Assembly: GCA_016934535.1 (NCBI GenBank)
Contig: JAFGSQ010000007.1
Location: 39,996-103,995, forward strand
Length of the DNA: 64,000 nt
Origin: a candidate division WOR-3 bacterium
GTDB lineage: Bacteria; SDB-A
Direction of reading: 5' to 3'
A model generated the notes under the pieces. The model was not told the origin of the DNA and made no database searches. It was given only the letters and a program-made list of their open reading frames with translations. The translations under genes were made by a program, and so were the position numbers. Shown here piece after piece: positions 17,309 through 25,084 of the stretch (its first letter is position 1; every line of letters begins with the position of its first letter).

Positions 17309-17355
17309 CTATTCATTTTAGATAAAAAACAGCCGTAATGCAAAAGAAAGTGTTT

Positions 17356-18069
17356 TTATCCGAAAAAGCCGTTTTCCCTGAAACTGTAAATGGTTTTTTT
17401 CGTGACAATTATGTGATCGAGGAGGTTTATGTCTATGCTTGTAAGTATGTTTTCGATTCTGTTTGTCAAGACCATATCTGTTTCGGAAGGTTCGGGATTT
17501 TGAGACGGATGATTGTGAACAAGTATCACCGAGGAGGCTTTCATCAAAAGAGCTCTCTCAAGAATTTTTCTGGGGTACACGTCAGCCTGACCTACAGTGC
17601 CTTCTGAGACAGTGTAAAGTTCCAGCACGTGCCCGGCGTTGTCGAGGAAAATTGAATAGACATGTTCATCTTTCAGAGCACCCAAAGAGCACGAAAACCT
17701 CTTTTCGATTTCTTTGACAGCTTTTTTGTAATTGTCTATCCTGATTTCGATTTTTTTTACGCTTTCTTCGTGCGCTTTTTTGAAACTGTCGGCGGCGAAT
17801 AAAATTCCGAATGCGGCAGATTTTCCGACTCCCTCGAATTTAGTAAGTTCTTCTTGAGCCGCATTGAAGACAGCGTAAAGAGATCCGAATTTTCTTAAAA
17901 TTTCCATGGCCTGAGCCCGCATGTCTTTTCGAGGAACTCCGAAGGTCAGCAAAAGCTCGACAATGTCAGTATCTGAAAGTGAATTAATACCCTGTTCCAA
18001 ATATTTTTGCCTGAGTCTTTCTCTGTGACCCGGTCTATAACTGTCCCGGCTTTTTTTCTGCGATTTCAT
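17356..18069 (-). CDS. radC: RadC family JAB-domain protein
   Basis: A 237-residue RadC homologue. The N-terminal part (about 1-90) has a helix-hairpin-helix-like segment (FEGVGKSAAFGILFA), and the C-terminal JAB/JAMM domain has the metal motif HNHPSQNPEPSETD. RadC was named for DNA repair, but its biochemical role is unsettled; many homologues occur next to mobile elements, which is not the case here. AGGAG lies 9 bases before the ATG. The start lies inside the end of the upstream Mur ligase gene (35-base overlap), so the two are translationally coupled. Confidence 0.93.
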   Translation of the reverse strand: MKSQKKSRDSYRPGHRERLRQKYLEQGINSLSDTDIVELLLTFGVPRKDMRAQAMEILRKFGSLYAVFNAAQEELTKFEGVGKSAAFGILFAADSFKKAHEESVKKIEIRIDNYKKAVKEIEKRFSCSLGALKDEHVYSIFLDNAGHVLELYTVSEGTVGQADVYPRKILERALLMKASSVILVHNHPSQNPEPSETDMVLTNRIENILTSIDINLLDHIIVTKKTIYSFRENGFFG

Positions 18070-19357
18070 CTGTTAATTCTCCTAGCTCGGGATCTCTCGC
18101 GCCCATGGTTACAAGGGCTCCGAAAGAAGAGAAATCCAGTCTCTTTAAATTGATATTTCCTTCAGTGACTGCTACTTCCTTATTGAGCGATTTTACTGTT
18201 TTTTCGAGAAATTTTGAATCCCATAGTCTTTCTGTCACAGTTCCTCCGGAATAGAATACTTCGAGAATGTGAAGTCGGTCGCATTTCCCGAGGGAATCTG
18301 AAAAAGACTTCGCGATTTCAAATCCGAAATTCTTCAGCGGGCCGAAACCGTGAGGTTTGAATACTACAAAAAGATTTTCATGAATTTCTTTCAGGGCTTT
18401 AAGAGAAGCCTTTATTTTTGCCGGATTGTGTGCAAAGTCGTCGTAAATACAGGTGCCGCCGTTTTTCCCTTTGTATTCGAGTCTTCTTTTAATGACTGGT
18501 ATGCATTCCAGCGCACTTTTTATTACAGAAAGGTCTATTCCGTTCTCGAGCGCCGCAGTTTTTGCCGACATGCAGTTTTCGATGTTGTGGTCGCCGAAAA
18601 GAGGGATTCTGTATACTTCATCATTGCTTACGAATTCGGTCCAGATTGTCCCTTGTGATTCTTTTTGCCGCGAAAGAATCCTGTTTTCAGTACTGTATAC
18701 AGTGCCGCAACAAATGCTTGAAGCGCAGGAAGTGTGAACCAGGCACTTTTTACTGTTGAGGCAGAAATCGGTGAAGTGCTTCCTGAGCTTATCCGTGTCA
18801 AAATGATCACTCGAAATATTCAACAGCAATCCGGTATCCGGTCTGTATAGCGGAAGAGTGCCATCGCTTTCATCGGCTTCGACAATGAAAAAATTTTCGG
18901 TATCTTTAAAATCGGGCGGTGAACCTTCGTTCCCTGTTAAAACTGCAGGTTTACGCCCCGCATGCCTGAATATGTGCCCGATTATCACGGCCGTTGTCGT
19001 CTTGCCGCTGGTTCCCGCCACGCAAATCGAATTCCCCGTTTTTATCAACGAAACAAGAATTTCAGATCTCAAATATACGGGTAATTTCAATGCCGTTGCT
19101 TTTCTTATAACCGGAGTCGAATTCTCCACAGCCGGACTTCTCACAAGGATTGAACACTCACTTATAGCGTCACTGTCTTCTCTGACAATATCTATTCCAA
19201 GGCCGGCGAGACACTTTTTGCGAATCTGGGCTCTGCCGGAATCGAAAAGCCTGTCGGATCCTGTTAGAAGATATTTTTTTGATGAAAGGTAAGCGGCAAG
19301 AGTGAACATCCCCGAGCCGGCGATACCTGAGAGGTATATCCTTTCATCGGGATGCAT
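18035..19357 (-). CDS. MurC/Mpl-like Mur ligase (second copy in the window)
   Basis: A 440-residue Mur ligase with the three usual domains: an N-terminal UDP-sugar-binding Rossmann part (YLSGIAGSGMFTLAAYL), a central ATP domain (VAGTSGKTTTAVIIG, EADESDGTL, SSDHFDTDKL) and a C-terminal domain (YDDFAHNPAKI, FKPHGFGPLKN). It is related to MurC and Mpl but differs from the true MurC at 39936-41267, for example AHNPAKI where MurC has AHHPTEL, so it probably acts in peptidoglycan recycling or on another UDP-sugar. The start is ATG 19357, with AGGTG seven bases upstream; a TTG at 19381 is less likely. It is coupled to radC. Exact substrate is uncertain. Confidence 0.85.
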   Translation of the reverse strand: MHPDERIYLSGIAGSGMFTLAAYLSSKKYLLTGSDRLFDSGRAQIRKKCLAGLGIDIVREDSDAISECSILVRSPAVENSTPVIRKATALKLPVYLRSEILVSLIKTGNSICVAGTSGKTTTAVIIGHIFRHAGRKPAVLTGNEGSPPDFKDTENFFIVEADESDGTLPLYRPDTGLLLNISSDHFDTDKLRKHFTDFCLNSKKCLVHTSCASSICCGTVYSTENRILSRQKESQGTIWTEFVSNDEVYRIPLFGDHNIENCMSAKTAALENGIDLSVIKSALECIPVIKRRLEYKGKNGGTCIYDDFAHNPAKIKASLKALKEIHENLFVVFKPHGFGPLKNFGFEIAKSFSDSLGKCDRLHILEVFYSGGTVTERLWDSKFLEKTVKSLNKEVAVTEGNINLKRLDFSSFGALVTMGARDPELGELTDEIAEKKPGQL

Positions 19358-19430
19358 AATTACACCTGATTGCGGCGTCAAGTTACACCGCGCAAAAAAT
19401 AAAAAAGTTCTTTCATTTTATCTTTACCGT

Positions 19431-21263
19431 TTATTTTAAAATAAGAATACTCAAGTGAAAAGCTTCATCATCTGTCTTTACGAAATAAACTCCGTCAGGT
19501 AAAGTTGATCCGCTTGAAGTCGTTCCCTGCCAAAAAAACGCCTCTCCCGGAGAAATGCACTTTGAGAACACTTTTCTTCCCGAAACGTCGTATACGAAAA
19601 TAGAGCCATCGTATAAAAAAGAAAACGCAGTAAAACCTGAAGTTCCGTGCCTCCGGAATATCATCGGAATTTCAAATTCAGCCGTTTCTTCGCGTAAAAC
19701 AGGGATTTTTCTGAAAAAAAGCTTGTCGTCAGGGTCGAGGGTGATTGAATCCGGATTTATTATGCCGAGATTGATCAGTTCACTGTCGCTTTCTATCCAT
19801 GTTTCATACGAACAGTATATCTCGTTATTTTTCCATACCGCTATTTCGAGAGGAAGTCTGTAAATTTTTCCGCTCCAGGAAAACTGGGAGATTAGAATTT
19901 TCAAGGAATCACATTCAACATTCCATCGGAAATACAGGCACGGGTAGTCAACACCTCTCAGCCATTGATCAAAGAACCAGGCGAGATTTTCTCCGCTCGT
20001 GTTTTCAAAAGCGGCGAGAAGATCTTCGGAAGAAGCATTTTTCCAGATATGACAATCGTAGAAATTTTTCATTGAAAGAAAAAAAACGCTGTCTCCGACA
20101 ATTTCTCTAAGCATCCTGTAAAACCATGCGCCTTTCCAGTATACGTTCAGGCCGAAAGGATTCGGACTGCCGATTATCGGCCAGTGGTAATTATCGTCCC
20201 AGTTCAGAGCAGATTCTCTCATGTACAGAAGCCTTTCTCTGAAAGCAGCTTCACCTCTGATCTCATAAGCGGCGAGGAGTTCGTAATATGATGCGGTGCC
20301 TTCGTTTATGAACATCTCGGAATAATCGCTGCAAGTTACTGCGTTTCCCCACCAAGTGTGCGCAATTTCGTGGGCATGAACGAGAGTGGCCGACCAGCTT
20401 CCGGGAGAATACCTGATGCATGTTTGGTTTTCCATCGCTCCTCTGCCTCCCGACTGACACTGACCTATTTTCTCTTTCGAAAAAGGATGAGGGGCTATTA
20501 TGGATTCAAAAAAACCGATTATTATCTCTGAACTGTCCAGCATTAGTTGCGCGAGGTTTTCGTGACCTTTTATCGAATAGTAAATTAGGTTGCCGGCGTC
20601 AGTGTTTTTTTCAAGTAAAGTATAATCCGAACACATAACCGCCACGAGATAAGTCGCAATAGGGTAATTGTGTTCCCATCTGTATTTCAACTTCTGGCCG
20701 TAAACTGTGTCGATGGATGCGAGATTCCCGTTTGAAACAGCGTACAGCGCCGAGGGGACGGTAATTGAAACATTTATCCCGCTGTCAGCTTTCTCACCGC
20801 AAAAATCCACACAGGGCCACCACTGTTTTGAAGCCTGTAAAACTTCCACATCAGTGAAAAAACCACCAAAAGCCTGATAGAGACCGAACTCAGGTCTGCC
20901 ACAATAATAGGTCGTAATTTCAAACGCAACACCGGAATCGACGGGATTCGGAAAATGTAAATTCACTGTGTCTCCGGTCCTGGAAAAATTTGCCTGATTG
21001 AGCTCTTGAAAAATGACGCTGTCAATCCGCATCTTTGTTCCGAGATGGAATTCCGCAGACGACAGACGACGCATGGCTATGGATTTCATCCTGCATTTGC
21101 CCTCTAAAGAATCGAAAGGCTCGAAAAATTCCAGATCCAATTCATATTTAATTACATCAAAACCGGTTGAATTCGCTTCGCCGCCGTAAGAAAAGCCGGA
21201 AAACTTGTTTTCTTCGGGAAAAAATACGTGACAAACAATAATAAGCAAAAAAGAAGAAATCAG
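19431..21263 (-). CDS. secreted M1 family aminopeptidase with C-terminal FlgD/sorting-like domain
   Basis: About 610 residues when read from a CTG at 21263. M1 hallmarks are clear: the GAMEN exopeptidase motif (about 275-279), the zinc site HEIAHTWWGN with Glu 19 residues after the second His (NEGTAS), and the catalytic Tyr in VYWKGAWFY. The final 85 residues contain VYDVSGRKVF and PDGVYFVK, resembling FlgD-like/type IX sorting domains. The CTG start is preferred because AGGAGG (21277-21272) lies 8 bases before it and it gives a complete signal peptide (ISSFLLIIVCHVFF); the first TTG (21248) is 23 bases from the ribosome site and would cut the signal peptide. An ATT next to the CTG is an alternative. 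Cargo type is inferred as surface or secreted peptide digestion. Confidence 0.9.
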   Translation of the reverse strand: MISSFLLIIVCHVFFPEENKFSGFSYGGEANSTGFDVIKYELDLEFFEPFDSLEGKCRMKSIAMRRLSSAEFHLGTKMRIDSVIFQELNQANFSRTGDTVNLHFPNPVDSGVAFEITTYYCGRPEFGLYQAFGGFFTDVEVLQASKQWWPCVDFCGEKADSGINVSITVPSALYAVSNGNLASIDTVYGQKLKYRWEHNYPIATYLVAVMCSDYTLLEKNTDAGNLIYYSIKGHENLAQLMLDSSEIIIGFFESIIAPHPFSKEKIGQCQSGGRGAMENQTCIRYSPGSWSATLVHAHEIAHTWWGNAVTCSDYSEMFINEGTASYYELLAAYEIRGEAAFRERLLYMRESALNWDDNYHWPIIGSPNPFGLNVYWKGAWFYRMLREIVGDSVFFLSMKNFYDCHIWKNASSEDLLAAFENTSGENLAWFFDQWLRGVDYPCLYFRWNVECDSLKILISQFSWSGKIYRLPLEIAVWKNNEIYCSYETWIESDSELINLGIINPDSITLDPDDKLFFRKIPVLREETAEFEIPMIFRRHGTSGFTAFSFLYDGSIFVYDVSGRKVFSKCISPGEAFFWQGTTSSGSTLPDGVYFVKTDDEAFHLSILILK

Positions 21264-21271
21264 TTAAAAAA

Positions 21272-21316
21272 CCTCCTTTAATATTTATTTATATATTCTT
21301 TGCCGTTTGTTTTCAA
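21272..21316 (-). promoter_or_regulatory. promoter and strong ribosome site for the M1 peptidase gene
   Basis: On the minus strand TTGAAA (21316-21311), 17 bases, TATAAA (21293-21288), then AAAGGAGGT with AGGAGG at 21277-21272. The leader would be about 18 bases. The ribosome site fixes the start at or near CTG 21263 because the frame is closed by TAA immediately upstream of the CTG. Confidence 0.55.
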
Positions 21317-21360
21317 ATAAATACTTAAACAAACACAAGATTTCATAACTTTGCATAAAC

Positions 21361-21389
21361 TTGACATGTTCAGATTAAGATGTTATTCC
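21361..21389 (+). promoter_or_regulatory. candidate promoter for hutI and the downstream operon
   Basis: A perfect TTGACA (21361-21366) is followed after 17 bases by TATTCC (21384-21389), a poor -10, in the 190-base gap between divergent genes. It would give a leader of about 60 bases before the ATG at 21454. Only the -35 is strong, so confidence is moderate. Confidence 0.4.
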
Positions 21390-21453
21390 TAAATTGGTGA
21401 AAAACTGACATGTATTGATTTCAAGGGCGGTTTAAAAGGACCGGTTATATAGG

Positions 21454-22698
21454 ATGAGAAAGCTTTTTAAAGACATAGCTCGGGTCGTGTCTATGGATGA
21501 AGGTGACGTCCCGAAAAGAGGCGGCGATTTGAGTAAAATCGGATTAAGGGACGGTGTAGATATACTTATTGAAAACGGAGTTATCAGGGAGATTTTTCCT
21601 TCGGGAAGATACGGCGCTTCTGATGTCGATGCGGTATTCAGCGCGGAGGGTTTGACCGCCCTTCCGGGGCTTGTAGATTCTCATACTCATTCTGTTTTTT
21701 TTGGATCGAGAGTCGACGAGTTTTACGAACGAACCAGGGGAAAAACCTACCTGGAAATCCTTGAATCAGGCGGAGGCATCCTGAGCACAGTCAAAAGCGT
21801 AAGGAATGCTTCTTACAATGATATTGAAGCTTTTTCCTCGGGCTTAATGGATTCTTTCATCGAAAACGGAACAACGACAGTTGAAATTAAATCGGGTTAC
21901 GGTTTGACTGAAAAAGACGAGATTAAAATGCTGGAGGTAATATCAAATCTCTCAAAAAAAGGAACTGTAGATACTGTCCCGACATTTCTCGGCGCTCACG
22001 CTTTACCTGATGAATACAAAAACAAAAAAGACGCGTATGTTGATCTGGTTGCAGAAAAGATGATACCGCAGATTTCTCAAAATAGGTTGGCAAAATACTG
22101 CGACGTATTCTGTGAAAAAGGCGCTTTTAGTGTTTCAGACGCTCGAAAGATAGCCGAATCGGCGGTCGGAAACGGTCTCAGAATGAAATTTCATTCTGAA
22201 CAGTTTACGAGATCCGGAACTACGGATCTCGCCGTCGAATTTGGCGCTTCGTCTGTGGATCACTGCATTGAAATGAATGAGCAAGACATTGAAAAACTGT
22301 CGAAAACGGATACTGTCATGATATTACTTCCCGGCAGCGAGCTGGTTTTGAATCAGAATAAATTCGCACCCGCGAGAAAGGCGATCGAAGGGAACTGTGT
22401 GGTAGCACTTGCAACGGATTTCAATCCCGGGAGCTGCCCCATTCAATCCCTCTGGTTGATAGGAAGTCTTGCGGTTTTAAAAATGGCAATGTCGTTCGAA
22501 GAGGTCCTCAACTCGATAACTGTCAACGCAGCATATTCTGCAGGAATACAAAACAGGGCAGGAATGTTGAAAGAAGGATTACAGGCAGACATAATATTCG
22601 TAGAAGCACCGTATTTGAATGAACTTTTTTATTTTGTCGGCAGTAATCCGGTTAAAATCGTTGTCAAAAACGGAAAGGTCATCAGATCGGTATTATGA
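21454..22698 (+). CDS. hutI: imidazolonepropionase
   Basis: A 414-residue amidohydrolase that opens the imidazolone ring in histidine breakdown (imidazolonepropionate to N-formimino-glutamate). Metal and active-site motifs: DSHTHSVFFG, EIKSGYGLT, FHSEQFT, VDHCIEM and ATDFNPGSCP, all characteristic of HutI. Length matches the family (about 410). No hutH, hutU or hutG gene is in the window, so the rest of the pathway must be elsewhere or absent. It overlaps the next gene by ATGA and so heads an operon with three genes of unrelated appearance. Confidence 0.93.
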   Translation: MRKLFKDIARVVSMDEGDVPKRGGDLSKIGLRDGVDILIENGVIREIFPSGRYGASDVDAVFSAEGLTALPGLVDSHTHSVFFGSRVDEFYERTRGKTYLEILESGGGILSTVKSVRNASYNDIEAFSSGLMDSFIENGTTTVEIKSGYGLTEKDEIKMLEVISNLSKKGTVDTVPTFLGAHALPDEYKNKKDAYVDLVAEKMIPQISQNRLAKYCDVFCEKGAFSVSDARKIAESAVGNGLRMKFHSEQFTRSGTTDLAVEFGASSVDHCIEMNEQDIEKLSKTDTVMILLPGSELVLNQNKFAPARKAIEGNCVVALATDFNPGSCPIQSLWLIGSLAVLKMAMSFEEVLNSITVNAAYSAGIQNRAGMLKEGLQADIIFVEAPYLNELFYFVGSNPVKIVVKNGKVIRSVL

Positions 22699-24239
22699 AA
22701 AAAGAAGAAGTCGAAATATTTAAAAAGCTTTTCGAAACCGGGAAATGGGAAGAAGCTCTCAGGTTCAGCGAAAAAATGCAGGAAGAAGACATCTCCTTGG
22801 AATTCAGATCTGTAATTTATTTCAACACCGGTCAGAAAAAAAGAGGCGAAGACATATCGTCAGAACTCATAAAGGAATACATAAAAAAACATGATTTTTT
22901 CGAGTGTCTAGCATTTATGGAGCTGATGAGGGTGTTTTCGAAAAAGAACTACAGAAATTATTTCAAGGTTCAAAACAGGATTTCGATACAAGCCAAGTTC
23001 TGGTCAGGATTGTTCGATGTCATTAGGGATGTTTTTATAACATACGGTTCCGACGCCGAAAGCGTCGTTCTGTACATAGAATCCCTGAAACAGTATGTCA
23101 AGCAGAATACAGAAGTACTTAAAATGCTTGAAGATATTATCACCATAGTTAAAACCAAGAAAGTGATAGAAACTGTTTCAGCCAAAGACGTAGCCCAGGG
23201 ACTCGATTTTTCTGTGCCGAAATATCTCGAAAAGATAGGTTCAAATGAGAACGCCGCTTATTCTTACATAAAATTAGCAAAAAAAGCAGTCGAACTCAGA
23301 AGATTCGACGAGTTAAAGAACTCCATAGAATCACTCGAAAGACTCGGCTACGGAGGACTTATCGAAGTCAAAGAATTGAAAAAAACTTTAGACAACGGTC
23401 ATAAAACTGATTTTTCGGGCAGTACAGGCAAAAGCATTTCTGAAACTGTTATAAATTTCATTGACGGCATATACGACAGTATTCCCGTTGAAGCTCCCGA
23501 AAACCACGTAAAACTCGCGCAGTCCCTGTTTAAAAGAGCTCTTTACGAGCAAACTAAGAACGAATATCTTCTTTCAGTCCTGACATATTCCGTAGGACAG
23601 AGAAAGACCTATATCGAGAATCTTTTTTCAGAACTGTCAAATCTGGACATAGACTGGGCCAACGAGGTCATGGACTTTTTTCTCAGTTCCGGCAGGATAA
23701 ATCAAAGTGAAATAAAATCAATAAAGGTGCGCAAACCTATTTCGACTGATCAGGATGTTCTCGATCTTACAAGGGAGATTATGACGACAATGGAGAAAAC
23801 GGATCTTTTTTCAGAAACCAGAAATCCAGACGAATCGAAAACAACCATCGGATTATATACCAAAAACGAAAGCGCTCCTCACTCGATCACCCCGAGCACA
23901 GACATGAATCAAGTGTCAGATGATTTCATACAAAAAACGAACGCATCCTTGGCTATAACTGAGGATACTCCGGAAATAAAAAATATTCCTGCACTTGAAC
24001 CTCATGCAGACAAAGCCGATCAGATCAATGAACCGGTTAAGCATGATACAGGGACAAAAGAGAATATGCAGGATGACAATGTCAAGATCGAGAAGGATGA
24101 TTCCATTCCGAGCACATATCAACAGAAACTCAATGAAACGCCCGGGAAAGAATTTCCGGGATTTTCTGTTCCGGACTCAAAGGTTATTGAAAATCCTTTT
24201 TCTGACGAGGAACCGGAAGGAAACATTGATTTTTTGTAA
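22695..24239 (+). CDS. unknown protein, helical repeats with disordered tail
   Basis: A 514-residue protein not recognised as any family. Residues about 1-360 are predicted mostly helical with repeat-like segments (for example KKLFETGKWEEALRFSEK, reminiscent of TPR). Residues about 370-514 are low in hydrophobics and rich in Asp, Glu, Lys, Thr, Pro and Asn, so probably disordered, ending in NPFSDEEPEGNIDFL. There is no signal peptide or membrane helix. The start overlaps hutI (ATGA), and its stop overlaps the next open frame, so it is coupled to the ExeA-like ATPase. A scaffold or adaptor for that ATPase is a guess from position. Confidence 0.75.
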   Translation: MKKEEVEIFKKLFETGKWEEALRFSEKMQEEDISLEFRSVIYFNTGQKKRGEDISSELIKEYIKKHDFFECLAFMELMRVFSKKNYRNYFKVQNRISIQAKFWSGLFDVIRDVFITYGSDAESVVLYIESLKQYVKQNTEVLKMLEDIITIVKTKKVIETVSAKDVAQGLDFSVPKYLEKIGSNENAAYSYIKLAKKAVELRRFDELKNSIESLERLGYGGLIEVKELKKTLDNGHKTDFSGSTGKSISETVINFIDGIYDSIPVEAPENHVKLAQSLFKRALYEQTKNEYLLSVLTYSVGQRKTYIENLFSELSNLDIDWANEVMDFFLSSGRINQSEIKSIKVRKPISTDQDVLDLTREIMTTMEKTDLFSETRNPDESKTTIGLYTKNESAPHSITPSTDMNQVSDDFIQKTNASLAITEDTPEIKNIPALEPHADKADQINEPVKHDTGTKENMQDDNVKIEKDDSIPSTYQQKLNETPGKEFPGFSVPDSKVIENPFSDEEPEGNIDFL

Positions 24240-24253
24240 TGACAGGAGAATAT

Positions 24254-25084
24254 ATGCACTACAGGGATTTTTACGGGCTTAAAGAAGATCCTTTCAACAA
24301 TGTTCCGGATCTCAGATTTTTCTATCCGGGCAATGAATACACAAGGATCTATTCTCGCCTTTTGAGGATAGCAAAGGACAGGAAGGGGCTCGGAGTGCTC
24401 ACGGGAGGAGTGGGATCCGGAAAGACGACTATGGCGAGACATCTTCTGCATCTTCTGAGAAGCGATAAAAATCTTCAATCAGGACTTCTGGTGCTGATGC
24501 ACAGCGAATTCGAACCGGGTTGGCTTGTAAAAAGGATCGCCGGTCTTCTCGGAATGAGAGAAATTCCCGATGACAAGACAGAAGCTCTTGCCCTCGTGAC
24601 AAAAAGACTGCTGCTTTTCGATAACGAAGACAAACACACCGTCATTCTCATTGACGAAGCCAATAAAATGACCAATCCGGATCAACTTGAGGAAATCAGA
24701 GGATTTTTAAACCTTGAAAGAGGCAACAGAAGGATTATGACATTTGTCCTTTTCGGAACGCCTGACTTTTTACATCATTTTGAAAAAAATGAATCTCTCG
24801 CTCAAAGAGCGGCTTTGAGACTTGTGATTAACGCCATGGATTTTCAATCGACAGTGAAATATATTCAGCACAGATTCGTCACTGCGGGAGGGGATCCTTT
24901 TATATTTACTCAGAACGCCTACTCTCTGATATTCAAATATTCAAAAGGCAGTCCCAGAACTACAAACTCACTATGTGACAATCTTCTCTTTGAAGGGGCT
25001 CTCGTCAACCAAAAACCCATCTCAGAAAATCTTGTCGCCGAAGTGGCAGAGATGCTTGGTTTCAGAAAAGGAGACGCTTTTTAA
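24254..25084 (+). CDS. ExeA-like AAA ATPase
   Basis: A 276-residue ATPase of the ExeA/GspA family (AAA_22). The N-terminus is typical (YRDFYGLKEDPFNNVPD.. YFYPGNEY-like segment), with Walker A GGVGSGKTT, Walker B VILIDEANKM, and a C-terminal lid with YSKGSPRTTNSLCDN. ExeA proteins help place secretins or pili through the cell wall, but this one lacks the membrane helix and peptidoglycan-binding domain of true ExeA. The start is ATG 24254, with AGGAG five bases upstream; a 15-base longer frame begins at 24239. It lies between two repeat-rich proteins with overlapping stop and start codons, suggesting one complex. Confidence 0.85.
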   Translation: MHYRDFYGLKEDPFNNVPDLRFFYPGNEYTRIYSRLLRIAKDRKGLGVLTGGVGSGKTTMARHLLHLLRSDKNLQSGLLVLMHSEFEPGWLVKRIAGLLGMREIPDDKTEALALVTKRLLLFDNEDKHTVILIDEANKMTNPDQLEEIRGFLNLERGNRRIMTFVLFGTPDFLHHFEKNESLAQRAALRLVINAMDFQSTVKYIQHRFVTAGGDPFIFTQNAYSLIFKYSKGSPRTTNSLCDNLLFEGALVNQKPISENLVAEVAEMLGFRKGDAF

